Of a DNA stretch of 64,000 nt, positions 51,795-61,165 are shown one piece after another. The stretch covers positions 2,356,001-2,420,000 of the forward strand of contig NZ_PDBX01000001.1 in assembly GCF_002564105.1 (NCBI RefSeq), given 5' to 3'. The translations under genes and the position numbers were made by a program. The stretch comes from Collimonas sp. PA-H2. GTDB lineage: Bacteria; Pseudomonadota; Gammaproteobacteria; Burkholderiales; Burkholderiaceae_D. The notes beneath the pieces were generated by a model. The model did not search any database. It was given only the letters and a program-made list of their open reading frames with translations, and was not told the DNA's origin. Numbering within the stretch: position 1 is the stretch's first letter; every line of letters begins with the position of its first letter.

Positions 51795-52415
51795 TCAGCG
51801 CTCGGCGGGAAGCTGGTAGTAGGCCAGGAACATGTCCACCGCCGAATCCACCACCTGCTGCTGCATCTTGGCGGGCAGCGGCGGCTGGCCCAAGGTGATC
51901 TGCGGCCAGAACGCAAAAGTTTTCAGCAGGCTCTGCAGCTGATGCGCGGCGAACGCCGGATCCACGGCCTTCAGCCGGCCGTCGGCCTGGGCCGCGATGA
52001 TCCAGGTGTTGACGCCTTCTTCCCGCTGGCCCATCCTGGCCACCATGTCCTGGGTCCGTTCCGGCGAATGGATGGCCGCGGCGATGGCGACCCGCGCCAG
52101 GTCGAGGAAGTTGCTGTCGTTGAGCATGCGCATCTTCGATTGCAGCAGTTCGCGCAGCTGCCCCCGCAGGGGTTTTCCGGGGCGATAGCTGAGCGCGTTG
52201 TGCTCCTCGCTGGTCTGCCACAGCCTGGTCAGGATTTCCGCGAACAGTTCTTCCTTGCCGGGGAAATGGTTGTAGACCGTGCGCTTGGATACTTCGGCGC
52301 GGGCGGCGATCTTGTCCATGCTGGTGGTTTCGAAGCCGTTGCTGCGGAATTCGGCGATGGCTGCCTGGACGATAGCCTCGCGCTTGCGATCGGTGAGGCG
52401 TTGGACTGGGGTCAT
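51795..52415 (-). CDS. TetR/AcrR-family transcriptional regulator
   Basis: A 206-residue regulator: HTH GFETTSMDKIAARAEVSKRTVYNHFPGKEELFAEIL and a C-terminal domain of the AefR-like/TetR_C_33 type (MRMLNDSNFLDLARVAIAA, MGQREEGVNTWIIAAQADGRLK). It is divergent from the NAD-binding protein gene at 52540, its likely target, 124 bases away. Confidence 0.88.
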   Translation of the reverse strand: MTPVQRLTDRKREAIVQAAIAEFRSNGFETTSMDKIAARAEVSKRTVYNHFPGKEELFAEILTRLWQTSEEHNALSYRPGKPLRGQLRELLQSKMRMLNDSNFLDLARVAIAAAIHSPERTQDMVARMGQREEGVNTWIIAAQADGRLKAVDPAFAAHQLQSLLKTFAFWPQITLGQPPLPAKMQQQVVDSAVDMFLAYYQLPAER

Positions 52416-52539
52416 GTTGTATCTCGGGATGACGGATAGCTGAATTTTACACCACTCAGTTTACTTTTTGAAAAATAGGCACTACGCTGCGAAGTGTAAT
52501 TATTTGCCGGATATGCGGCGTTCAAGATCGGAATAAGCG

Positions 52540-53199
52540 ATGAAAGTCATACTGTTTGGCGCCAGCGGCATGGTCGGACAAGGCGTGCTGCGCGAGTGCC
52601 TGCTGGACGATGGCGTCGATAAGGTACTGGTGGTCGGCCGCGCGCCGCTGGCGGTCACGCACGACAAGCTGAGCCAGATCGTGCTGCCTGATATCAGCCG
52701 GCTGGCCGAGCACGCCGGCGCCTTGCAGGATATCGACGCCTGCTTCTTTTGTCTCGGGGTGTCGGCTGCGGGCATGTCGGAAGCGCGCTACAGCGAACTG
52801 ACTTACGACCTCACGCTGGCTGCCGCCAGCGCCGTGGCGGCAGCCAGTCCGCGCATGGCGCTGACTTACGTATCCGGCGCCGGCACCGACTCCAGCGAGC
52901 AAGGCAGCAGCATGTGGGCGCGCGTCAAGGGGCGCACCGAAAACGCCCTGCTGCGGCTGCCGATCAAGGCCGCCTTCATGTTCCGTCCAGGAGTGATCCA
53001 GCCGCTGCACGGGGTGGTGTCCAAGACCCGTTCCTACCGCCTGTTCTACATGCTGGCCGGGCCGCTGCTGCCATTGATGAAGCGGCTCTTCCCCAAACAC
53101 ATCACCAGCACCGAGCAGATCGGCCGCGCCATGATCAAGCTGGCGCGCCAGGGCGGCCCCAGCCGGGTGCTGGAAAGCGCTGACATCAACGCCGTGTAG
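52540..53199 (+). CDS. NAD(P)-binding Rossmann protein (HTATIP2/YwnB-like)
   Basis: A 219-residue atypical SDR. ILFGASGMVGQGVLRECL is the dinucleotide motif and MALTYVSGAGTDSSEQGSSMWARVKGRTENALLRLP the core with an SYK-like arrangement (Tyr replaced by Trp/Ala), so reductase activity is uncertain. It is in front of the divergent TetR and converges on the GST gene. Confidence 0.84.
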   Translation: MKVILFGASGMVGQGVLRECLLDDGVDKVLVVGRAPLAVTHDKLSQIVLPDISRLAEHAGALQDIDACFFCLGVSAAGMSEARYSELTYDLTLAAASAVAAASPRMALTYVSGAGTDSSEQGSSMWARVKGRTENALLRLPIKAAFMFRPGVIQPLHGVVSKTRSYRLFYMLAGPLLPLMKRLFPKHITSTEQIGRAMIKLARQGGPSRVLESADINAV

Positions 53200-53214
53200 G
53201 CATCCTCAATCTCT

Positions 53215-53838
53215 TCAGGGCAGGCCGTTGCGGCCGTGACGCAGAAAGCCGGGGCGCTGGCTGAGCCGTTCAAAGTAGGCGCTCACGGCCGGATATGCGG
53301 CATGCTGCATGGGCGTCATCAGCCAGCGGTTGACTGACAGGCCAAGCGGTACGTCGGCCAGCGTGAAGCTGTCGCCCAATACGTAGGCGCCGGTGGCGGC
53401 CAGCCGGCGCTCCAGGATGCCGATATGACGCGACCAACTGGCCAGCGAGGCGGCCAGGGCGGCGGCGTCGTTGTAGTCGGGATTTTTGCGGACCAGCGCC
53501 ACAAACGCGTAGCGCCAGGAATTGTTCAGTTCGGTCGCCTGCCAGTCCATCCATTGTTCGGCCAGGGCGCGTTCGCGCGGCGCCGCCGGCAGCAGGCGGC
53601 CGTCCCCGTAGGCCGCGGCCAGGTAGCGGATGATGGCGTTGGACTCCCACAGCACGAAGTCGCCGTCCTGGATGACCGGCACCATGGCGTTCGGATTCAG
53701 GGCCAGGTAATCGGGCGTATCGGTGGCGCGAAAGCCGCTGCCCCAGTCTTCCCGTTCGAACGGCAGGCCCAGTTCATCGCAGGTCCAAAGCACTTTGCGG
53801 ACGTTGATGGACGACGCTTTTCCCAGAATTTTCAGCAT
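53215..53838 (-). CDS. Glutathione S-transferase
   Basis: A 207-residue GST: thioredoxin-like N-terminal domain (LKILGKASSINVRKVLWTCDELGLPFEREDWG, then NPNAMVPVIQDGDFVLWESNAIIRYLA) and an all-helical C-terminal domain (SFTLADVPLGLSVNRW). The Ser in KASSINV is the likely catalytic residue. It starts at 53838; an eight-codon longer frame lacks a ribosome binding site. Confidence 0.92.
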   Translation of the reverse strand: MLKILGKASSINVRKVLWTCDELGLPFEREDWGSGFRATDTPDYLALNPNAMVPVIQDGDFVLWESNAIIRYLAAAYGDGRLLPAAPRERALAEQWMDWQATELNNSWRYAFVALVRKNPDYNDAAALAASLASWSRHIGILERRLAATGAYVLGDSFTLADVPLGLSVNRWLMTPMQHAAYPAVSAYFERLSQRPGFLRHGRNGLP

Positions 53839-54017
53839 GAGGACTCTCTTTTTTTGTCGCAAAAGCGGGTTTTTATGCTACAGATATGCACCGCTGCAAG
53901 CGGAATTTTAAAAGCAATTTGTCTGAAACCCGCGATTGCGGTAGTCTACATCGCCGATTCCAAGCAAATACGGTGCTAGAATTTGCAACTCACCACTTTT
54001 TTTGAGGATTTAACGAA

Positions 54018-54302
54018 ATGAACAAAACCGAATTGATCGACGCCATTGCTACCGACTGCGAAATCTCGAAGGCCGCTGCACAGCGCGCGTTGGAGTCCGT
54101 CGTGGACAATGTGATCAAGGCTGTTACTAAAGGCAGTACTGTTCAATTGATTGGATTTGGTTCGTTCTCTTCCGGTAAGCGTGCCGCTCGCGTCGGTCGC
54201 AACCCACGTACCGGCGAAGCAATCAAGATCGCTGCAGCCAAGACTGTGAAATTCACAGCTGGTAAAGCATTCAAAGATGCAGTGAACAAGAAGAAGAAAT
54301 AA
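54018..54302 (+). CDS. HU family DNA-binding protein
   Basis: A 94-residue [13 protein letters not shown], the dimer helices, [45 protein letters not shown], and a short Lys tail. It binds DNA without sequence specificity and bends it. The GAGGATT box precedes the ATG. It is monocistronic, with a textbook terminator. The lower GC content and strong codon bias suggest high expression. Confidence 0.96.
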   Translation: MNKTELIDAIATDCEISKAAAQRALESVVDNVIKAVTKGSTVQLIGFGSFSSGKRAARVGRNPRTGEAIKIAAAKTVKFTAGKAFKDAVNKKKK

Positions 54303-54337
54303 GGTAACAATCGTCATTCAGCTTGACTGAGTGCCAG

Positions 54338-54368
54338 CCCCTTGAAGCGATTCGAGGGGTTTTTTTTC
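54338..54368 (+). terminator. Intrinsic terminator of the HU gene
   Basis: CCCCTTGAA-GCGA-TTCGAGGGG with a GNRA tetraloop and a T8 run. Confidence 0.93.
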
Positions 54369-54531
54369 GTCCCTTCTTTTTCACGAGCAGAAAAATCCTG
54401 ACGGCCCTCGCTATGGCCTACTCCGCGCGGCGCTTCGGGCGTTATCATTTTCATGAACTAAATTGCAAGTAAATTTGTCTATCAAATACGTGCCTGGAAT
54501 CTCCACGCATGCAACCAGGGAAGGAAGCAGC

Positions 54532-55167
54532 ATGTCCACGGCAGACCATTGCGATCACCATTTTTCGCCCGAGAGCGGGCAGGTCGGCATCCGCCGCGTA
54601 CGCCCGTTCGATGCGGCGGCGTTCGAGCAGGCGGTGGCTGCCATGCTGGAGGCCAGCGGCATCGAAATCGATCCGCTGCATACCGGCAGGACTGCGCAGC
54701 GGGTGGGGGAACTTTGGCAAAGACGCCTGCTGGACGGCTACGATATCGATCCGGCGGAAGCGCTAGGCGCCGGCTTTGAAGATGCGCGCCGCGACATGGT
54801 GGTGATCCGCAATATCGCGGTGCATGGTGTCTGCCCGCACCATTTGCTGCCGTTCCGCGGCGTGGCGCATGTCGCCTATCTGCCGGGCGGGCGTTTGCAC
54901 GGTTTCGGCCGGATAGCGCGCATGATCGACGCCATCGGCCATCGCTACACCTATCAGGAATGGATGACGAACGACATCGCCAACCTGCTGGTCAGGCATG
55001 GCGGAGCGCAAGGCGCGGCTTGCCTGATCGAAGCCGAGCAGCTCTGCTTGCTGATGGGGGAAAACCGGCGCGGCGACGAACGCGTCGTGACCCAATGCTA
55101 CGCCGGCGAGTTCGAACGCAATGCCCAGGCTCGCACCGAGTTCTTGCACGCTGTCGGACGTCGATGA
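54532..55167 (+). CDS. GTP cyclohydrolase I homologue
   Basis: A 211-residue FolE-type protein. The zinc site is visible as CPHHLLPF (Cys and His, about residues 101-104) and Cys in EAEQLCLLMG near 171; HGVCPHHLLPFRG and GLSRIAR-like FGRIARMIDAIGHRYTYQEWMTNDIA match the family. It makes 7,8-dihydroneopterin triphosphate for folate or a pterin/deazapurine. The segment after the last Cys (GENRRGDERVVTQCYAG) differs from canonical FolE (ARG...TTTTT), so it may be a paralogue with altered role. AAGGAAG precedes the ATG at 54532. Confidence 0.84.
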   Translation: MSTADHCDHHFSPESGQVGIRRVRPFDAAAFEQAVAAMLEASGIEIDPLHTGRTAQRVGELWQRRLLDGYDIDPAEALGAGFEDARRDMVVIRNIAVHGVCPHHLLPFRGVAHVAYLPGGRLHGFGRIARMIDAIGHRYTYQEWMTNDIANLLVRHGGAQGAACLIEAEQLCLLMGENRRGDERVVTQCYAGEFERNAQARTEFLHAVGRR

Positions 55168-55251
55168 TCAGTTACGGGTAACCACCATCGTTCAGCGTAC
55201 GGATATGAGCTGGATGGGACTGGCGCTTGCGAATAATCCCGGCCAGGCGTT

Positions 55252-56106
55252 TCAGCTATCCGCGTTTTGCAACAGCTCCGTCAGTACCTCGGCGACCTGC
55301 GCATTGCGCGCTCCACGCGCCGTCATGGCCGCGACAAATTCCCGGTACTGCTGTTCGAAGCCGCTTACCGGGCTCATGCAGTCGGTCACCAGCACCAGTT
55401 TCGCCATATGCCGCGGACCGAAATGACCGGCGATGTGTTCGGTGGTGGCTTTCACGCAATGGCTGCCGGCTTCGCCGCTGATATAGATGCGGTCTGCCGC
55501 GGCCAGGCTGTCGAGGAAGGTCTGGTTGGATTGGGTCAGCAGGTCGTTGGGATCCGGCACTTCGGCCTGCACGGCGGAATAGTGCTCGGTCCACGGATTG
55601 CTGCCCTTGCTGATCTTGCCGACGCTGCGCAGGGTGCGTTCTTCCCAGCGGTTGTAGGCGCGCCGCACGTCGGCATGGACGTTGTGCCCCCATGAGCCGA
55701 TCTCGCAATGGACCGGCCATATCATCAACCGGTAGCGTCCGGCCGCTTCCAGCTGATCCAGATAGTGCAAGATCCGCGGCAAAGCGCTGGCCAAGCGCGG
55801 TAGGTAGCTGCCGTCGCGTACCTCTGCCGCCGCAATCTGGGTGAACGGTACAACTTCGCCGCCGCTGGCTGTCATCCAGAAACCGGGATGGGCGATATCG
55901 AGCCGGTGATGCGAGTCGAGCGTGATGCTGATGGCGCTGAGGCCGGCGCCGCCGCGCTCGATCAGGCCGGCCAGGCGCAGCATGTCGGCGTGGGCGCCCG
56001 GCACCGGCAGCGCCGGCGCGGTTTGGCTATCCGGCAGGTAGCCGGGAGGGAGATCGCAAAAATCGTTTTGCGGATCGATGATCAACATGTGTAGATTGCG
56101 GCGCAT
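55252..56106 (-). CDS. Cysteine hydrolase (isochorismatase/nicotinamidase-like)
   Basis: A 284-residue member of the isochorismatase-like hydrolase family: LIIDPQNDFCDLP (Asp of the triad), a long middle insertion with a His-rich SHHRLDIAHPGFW metal-site-like segment, and ISGEAGSHCVKATTEHIAG with the nucleophilic Cys near residue 217. It is larger than PncA and may hydrolyse another amide. It may be co-transcribed with the HAD gene's neighbour only if promoters are shared; the two lie 36 bases apart on the same strand. Confidence 0.83.
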   Translation of the reverse strand: MRRNLHMLIIDPQNDFCDLPPGYLPDSQTAPALPVPGAHADMLRLAGLIERGGAGLSAISITLDSHHRLDIAHPGFWMTASGGEVVPFTQIAAAEVRDGSYLPRLASALPRILHYLDQLEAAGRYRLMIWPVHCEIGSWGHNVHADVRRAYNRWEERTLRSVGKISKGSNPWTEHYSAVQAEVPDPNDLLTQSNQTFLDSLAAADRIYISGEAGSHCVKATTEHIAGHFGPRHMAKLVLVTDCMSPVSGFEQQYREFVAAMTARGARNAQVAEVLTELLQNADS

Positions 56107-56142
56107 CTGCGGCTCCTATACTACCTGTCTGGTGTTCCCGGA

Positions 56143-56622
56143 TTACAGCGCTGCCAGCATTTTCTTCAAGGCGTCCTGTGTGGCCGGATCGCTCAGGCCC
56201 AGGTTACCCTTGGTTTCCAGCAGATGGTCGCGGCAGGCCGCCGGCCAGCCGAAGGCATCGTCGTCCAACGCCAGCCAGCTGGTCGGCTTGCGCCGTTCGA
56301 CATCGCGCCAGACCTGCATGCCGCGCGGCATAGTGTCGAATTCCGCCGGCGTCAGCTTGGGGTGATGGAAGGTGGAGCCGATCACGCGCTCGCGCAGGCT
56401 TTCCGTCAGTTCCTGCCGGGTGTCGTCGAATCCCAGCGCCCGGATCCAGCTGGTGGAGAGGACGATCTTGATCTCGGGATAAGGCGCCAGCAATTCTTCC
56501 AGGATCGGCATCCACTCAAAGAATGCACGGTCGGGGGTGGCGATATAGAGACCGCGCTTGCGGTTGCGGATTACCTTGGCGTCGTGCAGCACGCCGTTGT
56601 AGTCCAGATAGAGAATTTTCAT
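56143..56622 (-). CDS. HAD-like hydrolase domain protein
   Basis: A 159-residue protein with the first HAD motif ILYLDYNGVLHD (DxxG rather than DxD), KIVLSTSWIR (motif II Ser) and SWLALDDDAFGW (motif IV). This is the small HAD domain seen in many bacterial 'HAD domain-containing' proteins; a phosphatase activity is likely. It precedes the cysteine hydrolase gene on the same strand. Confidence 0.82.
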   Translation of the reverse strand: MKILYLDYNGVLHDAKVIRNRKRGLYIATPDRAFFEWMPILEELLAPYPEIKIVLSTSWIRALGFDDTRQELTESLRERVIGSTFHHPKLTPAEFDTMPRGMQVWRDVERRKPTSWLALDDDAFGWPAACRDHLLETKGNLGLSDPATQDALKKMLAAL

Positions 56623-56843
56623 GGAGCGTTGGTTATCAAGGTTGAATCGCGAGGTTGGATCGGAATCTCTGCCTGGGCAGGAATGCCGCTATTAGACCAG
56701 CAAGTTTACTCCAAGTGGATCGCCATGGTCCCGCAAATTGGCCGCATCGGGCGCGGCGCCATCAAAACAGCGCGCCGCCAGCAGGCTTAAAGCACTGCGG
56801 CTATACTCGAAAACCGCACCGATAGCTGAACAAGGAAGTAGCC

Positions 56844-57839
56844 GTGATACCAATTTCAATTCTGGACCTGGTCCGCATCAGGGAGGGCAGCGATGTCCGC
56901 GTCGCGCTCGATAATGCGCGCGATCTGGCCTTGCATGCCGAGGGCTGGAACTACCGCCGCTTCTGGATGGCCGAGCATCACAATATGCGCGGCATCGCCA
57001 GCGCCGCCACCGCGGTCGCCATCGGCCACGTGGCCGCCGGCACCAGCACGATCCGGGTCGGCGCCGGTGGCGTCATGCTGCCGAACCACTCGCCGCTGGT
57101 GATTGCCGAACAGTTCGGCACGCTGGCCTCGCTGTTCCCCGGACGTATCGATCTGGGCCTGGGACGTGCGCCCGGCTCCGACCAGGCCACTGCGCGCGCG
57201 CTGCGGCGCGACCCGGCCAGCGCGGAATCGTTTCCGCAAGATGTGCTGGAACTGCAAGCCTTCCTGGCGCCGGCCGAGAGCGGCCAGCGCATCGTCGCGG
57301 TGCCGGGCCATGGCACCAATGTGCCGCTGTGGATCCTGGGATCGAGCACTTTCGGCGCGCGCCTGGCGGCGGAGCTCGGCCTGCCTTACGCATTCGCCTC
57401 GCATTTCGCCCCCGATTCGCTGGAGATGGCGCTGCAGATGTACCGCGCGCAATTCAAGCCGTCGCACCAGCAAGCCAAGCCGCATGCCATGGTCGGTGTC
57501 AACATCATCGCCGCCGACAGCGATGCCGAAGCACGGCGCCTGGCCACTACCCAGCAGATGTCCTTCACCGACATGCACCGCGGCGTGCGCGGCCTCAGCA
57601 AGCCGCCTATCGACGATATCGAAAGCTACTGGTCGCCGCTGGAAAAGGCCCAGGCTTCGCACATGCTGGCGCATTCGATCATCGGCTCGCCCGAGACCGT
57701 ACGCGCCGGCATCGAGCGCTTCCTGCTGCTCACCGGCGCCGATGAACTGATGATTGTCTCCGACGTCTTCGAGCACAAGGCGCGCCTGCATTCGTTCGAA
57801 CTGATCGCCGAAATTGCGCGCGGCATCGAGCCGCTCTGA
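56844..57839 (+). CDS. LLM-class flavin-dependent oxidoreductase
   Basis: A 331-residue luciferase-like monooxygenase of the type beginning [16 protein letters not shown], with [56 protein letters not shown] and [10 protein letters not shown] reduced-flavin-using oxidoreductase of unknown substrate. AAGGAAG precedes the ATG. The next gene follows after 18 bases and is co-transcribed. Confidence 0.92.
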   Translation: MIPISILDLVRIREGSDVRVALDNARDLALHAEGWNYRRFWMAEHHNMRGIASAATAVAIGHVAAGTSTIRVGAGGVMLPNHSPLVIAEQFGTLASLFPGRIDLGLGRAPGSDQATARALRRDPASAESFPQDVLELQAFLAPAESGQRIVAVPGHGTNVPLWILGSSTFGARLAAELGLPYAFASHFAPDSLEMALQMYRAQFKPSHQQAKPHAMVGVNIIAADSDAEARRLATTQQMSFTDMHRGVRGLSKPPIDDIESYWSPLEKAQASHMLAHSIIGSPETVRAGIERFLLLTGADELMIVSDVFEHKARLHSFELIAEIARGIEPL

Positions 57840-57857
57840 ATCTGAGCTGGTTGCCGC

Positions 57858-58772
57858 ATGCCGTTGTCTGCTTCCCCCTCGCCTTGCCAGCTGATCGACA
57901 GCACGGCTTTCCTCGGCCGCGATATCTGGGTCAAGCGCGACGACCTGCTGCATGCCGAGGTCTCCGGCAATAAATTCCGCAAGCTCAAATACCCCCTGCT
58001 GGCGCTGCAGGGCAGGCACCCGACCCTGGTCACCATGGGCGGCCCGTGGTCGAATCATTTGCATGCATTGGCGCATGCCGCTGCCCTCGGCGGCTGGCCC
58101 AGCATAGGACTGGTGCGCGGCGCCGCCGAGATGAGCAGCGCGACGCTGGACGATTGCCGCCGCCTGGGCATGCAAATCCGCTTCGTGTCGCGCATGGACT
58201 ATCGCCAGCTGCGCGAAGATGGGCAAGCCTGGCGCCGCCATGTCGCGGCTGCCGATGACAGCCATGTCTGGCTTCCTGAGGGTGGTAGCGCGCCGGCGGC
58301 ATTGCGTGGTGTGGCGGAGCTGGTGGATGAAATCGAGCAGCAGCTGCAGTTCATTCCTGAAGTGATCATGGTCGCATGCGGCACCGGCGCTACCCTGGCC
58401 GGGATTCTGGCGGGCTTGCACGGTCGCGGCCGGGTGATCGGCGTCGCTGTCTTGAAAGATGCCGCTTATCTGCGCCAGGAAATCAAGCGTCTGTTGCAGC
58501 AGGCCGGCTATCCCGACTACCAGAACTACCAGTTGCTTACCGATGCCCATCACGGCGGCTATGGCAAGGCGCCGTCGGAATTGCGCCAGTTCTGCCGCGA
58601 TTTTTCGCAAGAACTGGGTTTGCCGGTCGAGCCGGTCTACACCGGAAAATTATTCCACGCGCTCCGGCAGCTGCAGCAAGCGCATGCATTCCGCGAGGAT
58701 GAGCGCGTGCTCGCCGTGCATACCGGCGGCATGCAGGGAGCACGCGGTTTCATCGATCAGAGGCAAGATTAA
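57858..58772 (+). CDS. PLP-dependent ACC deaminase / D-cysteine desulfhydrase family protein
   Basis: A 304-residue fold-type II PLP enzyme. LHAEVSGNKFRKLKYPLLAL holds the PLP lysine (near residue 38), then TMGGPWSNHLHALAHAA and VACGTGATLAGILAGL (phosphate cradle). Members remove sulfide and ammonia from D-cysteine or open 1-aminocyclopropane-1-carboxylate. It follows the LLM gene and ends four bases into the DUF1127 gene on the other strand. Confidence 0.88.
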   Translation: MPLSASPSPCQLIDSTAFLGRDIWVKRDDLLHAEVSGNKFRKLKYPLLALQGRHPTLVTMGGPWSNHLHALAHAAALGGWPSIGLVRGAAEMSSATLDDCRRLGMQIRFVSRMDYRQLREDGQAWRRHVAAADDSHVWLPEGGSAPAALRGVAELVDEIEQQLQFIPEVIMVACGTGATLAGILAGLHGRGRVIGVAVLKDAAYLRQEIKRLLQQAGYPDYQNYQLLTDAHHGGYGKAPSELRQFCRDFSQELGLPVEPVYTGKLFHALRQLQQAHAFREDERVLAVHTGGMQGARGFIDQRQD

Positions 58773-59032
58773 TACTCGTACGCCCGGCGGCTGTCCTGGC
58801 GCGGCTGCGCCCCATCCAGATAACCGATATCGCGCAGGACATGATCGCTCAGATCTTGCAGGGTAATCAGCGGTTTGGCGGGCTGGGCCTCCAGCCGTTG
58901 CTGCAAGCGGCCGATGGCCAGCCGCAGGGTTTGCAGGACGCCGTCCGCGGTACCTTGCGAGCGCGCCGATGCGACGAGGGACGAACCAGTTAATGCTGTA
59001 ACAGTTTGGCAAGATGTCGATGTGCAGTTCAT
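58769..59032 (-). CDS. DUF1127 (YjiS-like) protein
   Basis: An 87-residue protein whose C-terminal half carries the YjiS motif LQDLSDHVLRDIGYLDG; the N terminus (MNCTSTSCQTVTALTGSSLVAS) is polar. DUF1127 proteins are small cytosolic factors, often linked to sRNA turnover or phosphate and stress adaptation. It diverges from the LysR gene at 59169 and overlaps the convergent PLP enzyme gene by four bases. Confidence 0.85.
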   Translation of the reverse strand: MNCTSTSCQTVTALTGSSLVASARSQGTADGVLQTLRLAIGRLQQRLEAQPAKPLITLQDLSDHVLRDIGYLDGAQPRQDSRRAYEY

Positions 59033-59168
59033 GGCGGGCTCACAGGTGAGTTGAAGGGAGTTTTAAAATAATTTCTTAAAGCAACTTCGGTATTGGTAAG
59101 CATATCGAACCAATCGCCTCTTGGGAAACGACTTGTTTTAACCATCTTGGTCAGTTATGCTTACCAAC

Positions 59169-60152
59169 ATGAGCCGACTTCCACTACACACCTTGCCAGT
59201 CTTCCGCAGCGCCGCCCGTTCGCAGAACCTGCGCGCCACCGCGGTCGAAATGCACCTTACCCACAGCGCCGTCAGCCAGCAGATCGGCGTGCTGGAGCAG
59301 CAGCTGGGCTTCCCCCTGTTCGAGCGCCGCGGCCGCCGCATCGTGCTCAACGAAGCCGGCCAGACTTTGCTGTGCAGCGTCGAGTCGGCGCTGGCGCAAC
59401 TGGACACCGGCGTGCTGGCCGCCGCCGCCACTGCAGTCGGCACCTCGCAACGCTTGCGGCTGACCGTCATGCCCTCTTTTTTGCAGCGCTGGCTGCTGCC
59501 GCGCATGCATCGCTGGCGCGAGCGTCATCCCGACATTGCGCTGGAACTGCATTCTTCGCAGCAGCTGATGGACTTGCAGCGCGATGGTTTCCACGTCGCG
59601 CTGAGGCAAGGCAAAGGCGGCTGGCCGGGCTTGAGCGACGAGCGCCTGATCGACAGTCCGCTGGTGGTGGTGGCTTCGCCCGCCACCGCGCGCCGCTTGC
59701 AAGGCGGCAGCGTCGCCGCCCTGGCGCACGAACCGCTGCTGGGTAGCGCCGAGTCTTGGGACCGCTGGTTCAGCGAAGCCGGACTCAAGCTGCGCAGCAA
59801 TCCGGTGGCCACTTTCAGCGATGCCGGCCTGATGCTGCAAGCCGCCGAGCAAGGGCTGGGGATTGCGCTGGGACGCGAGTTCATGGTGGCCGACGCCTTG
59901 CGCGACGGCCTGCTGGTGCAGCTGTCGGAGCAGCGGCTGGAACCGGATGTCGACTACGCATCCTACTTCCTGGTGTATCCGCCCGCCCTGCGCGACTGGG
60001 CGCCGCTGCAAGCCTTGCGCGGTTGGCTGCATGACGAAGCGTGCGCCTTGCAGAAAAACATTGCGCCGGCGGCGCCAGTCATTACGCCGATGACAGCGGA
60101 GCCGCCGAGGAAATCGGCGGCGCGCGCTAAAGCGGCAAAACCGAAACCTTAG
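59169..60152 (+). CDS. LysR-family transcriptional regulator with a basic tail
   Basis: A 327-residue LysR: HTH (LPVFRSAARSQNLRATAVEMHLTHSAVSQQIGVLEQQLGFPLFERRGRRIVLNEAG) and effector domain of the GcvA type. After the usual end at about residue 298 there is an extra Pro/Ala/Lys tail (PPRKSAARAKAAKPKP). The start at 59169 (MSRLPLH) is preferred to an ATG four codons upstream. It lies divergently from the DUF1127 gene, its likely target. Confidence 0.88.
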   Translation: MSRLPLHTLPVFRSAARSQNLRATAVEMHLTHSAVSQQIGVLEQQLGFPLFERRGRRIVLNEAGQTLLCSVESALAQLDTGVLAAAATAVGTSQRLRLTVMPSFLQRWLLPRMHRWRERHPDIALELHSSQQLMDLQRDGFHVALRQGKGGWPGLSDERLIDSPLVVVASPATARRLQGGSVAALAHEPLLGSAESWDRWFSEAGLKLRSNPVATFSDAGLMLQAAEQGLGIALGREFMVADALRDGLLVQLSEQRLEPDVDYASYFLVYPPALRDWAPLQALRGWLHDEACALQKNIAPAAPVITPMTAEPPRKSAARAKAAKPKP

Positions 60153-61062
60153 AAACCTCAGGTGCGCGGCAGGCGGCAGGTTCCGCCGGTAAGAAGTCGG
60201 CAACCTGGCGCGCCACTGTGCCGCTATCCAGCCAGGCCAGCGATTCCAGCCACAGATTGCCGCTGAAGCGATCGTGGAAAAATGCGAAATGGCCGATTTC
60301 GGCTAGCGCCAGCTCTTGCGGCTGCACCACTACATGGCTGCGCTCGCTGCCGCGGTAGTGGCGCAGCAGCCGCAGCACCGCGGCCGGGGTGCCGAAGTCG
60401 TCGTCGCTGATGCTGTAGGCCAGCAACGGACAACGCAGCTGCGGGAACAGGCGGCCGGCGCCGTCCGCTTGCAGCCGGGCGCGGCGGAACGCCCATTCAT
60501 ACGCGACGCCGGCCGGCAAGTCTTCCAGCCAGCCCAGCCGCCGCCCTGGAAAGTAGCCGACCAGCGCGGTCGCCAGCGGCATCAGCACATGCCACTTCAG
60601 CAGCATGCGATAGCGCGCGCGGACGGCATAGTCCTGCCAGTAGGCGAACTGCGCTGCCACAGTCAGCATGCGGTCGATGCGGCCGCTGGAAGCGCTGAAG
60701 CCCGGCAGCACGCCGCCAATGCTATGGCCGACCACGGCGATGCCGGCATCCGGAAAATTCTTGATCACCCATTGCATGATGCCTTCGAAATCCTTGCTGC
60801 CCCAGTCGAACTTGCTGGCCTTCAGGCGGCGCAGCGAGAGCGGCCGCGAGGCGCCGATGCCGCGGTAGTCATAGGTGATGGCGAGATAGCCATGGGCTGC
60901 CAGGAAGCGGGCGTAGCGCGCATAGTAGCCGGCCTTGACGCCGGTGGCGCAATTGATGATCGCTACTCTTTGCGGTAGCTGCAACCGGTCGGAGTAGTAC
61001 AAGGTGGCCGCCAATGGATAGCCATCGGTGGCGGCGATCCGGGTAGGAGATTCGATCTGCAT
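60127..61062 (-). CDS. Alpha/beta hydrolase
   Basis: A 311-residue hydrolase with NCATGVKAGYYARYARFLAAHGYLAITYDYRGIGAS, the nucleophile elbow VVGHSIGGVLPG (Ser near residue 107) and a terminal IGHFAFF with the His. This is the layout of the YjfP/serine aminopeptidase-like family. GAGGACAC precedes the ATG at 61062. Its end overlaps the LysR gene's tail by 26 bases on the opposite strand. Confidence 0.86.
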   Translation of the reverse strand: MQIESPTRIAATDGYPLAATLYYSDRLQLPQRVAIINCATGVKAGYYARYARFLAAHGYLAITYDYRGIGASRPLSLRRLKASKFDWGSKDFEGIMQWVIKNFPDAGIAVVGHSIGGVLPGFSASSGRIDRMLTVAAQFAYWQDYAVRARYRMLLKWHVLMPLATALVGYFPGRRLGWLEDLPAGVAYEWAFRRARLQADGAGRLFPQLRCPLLAYSISDDDFGTPAAVLRLLRHYRGSERSHVVVQPQELALAEIGHFAFFHDRFSGNLWLESLAWLDSGTVARQVADFLPAEPAACRAPEVSKVSVLPL

Positions 61063-61165
61063 GTGTCCTCGAATTGCGGCTCTGTATGCCATCGATTGTA
61101 GAGAGCAAAAGGCGCAGGCATAAGGTATGCTGCCATCATCTCTTTGTTGAGCATGACTCACCAAT

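Noticed and set aside
56856..58610. Long open frame on the minus strand across the LLM and PLP enzyme genes
   Set aside because: It spans two well-recognised genes on the other strand and has low-complexity antisense composition.
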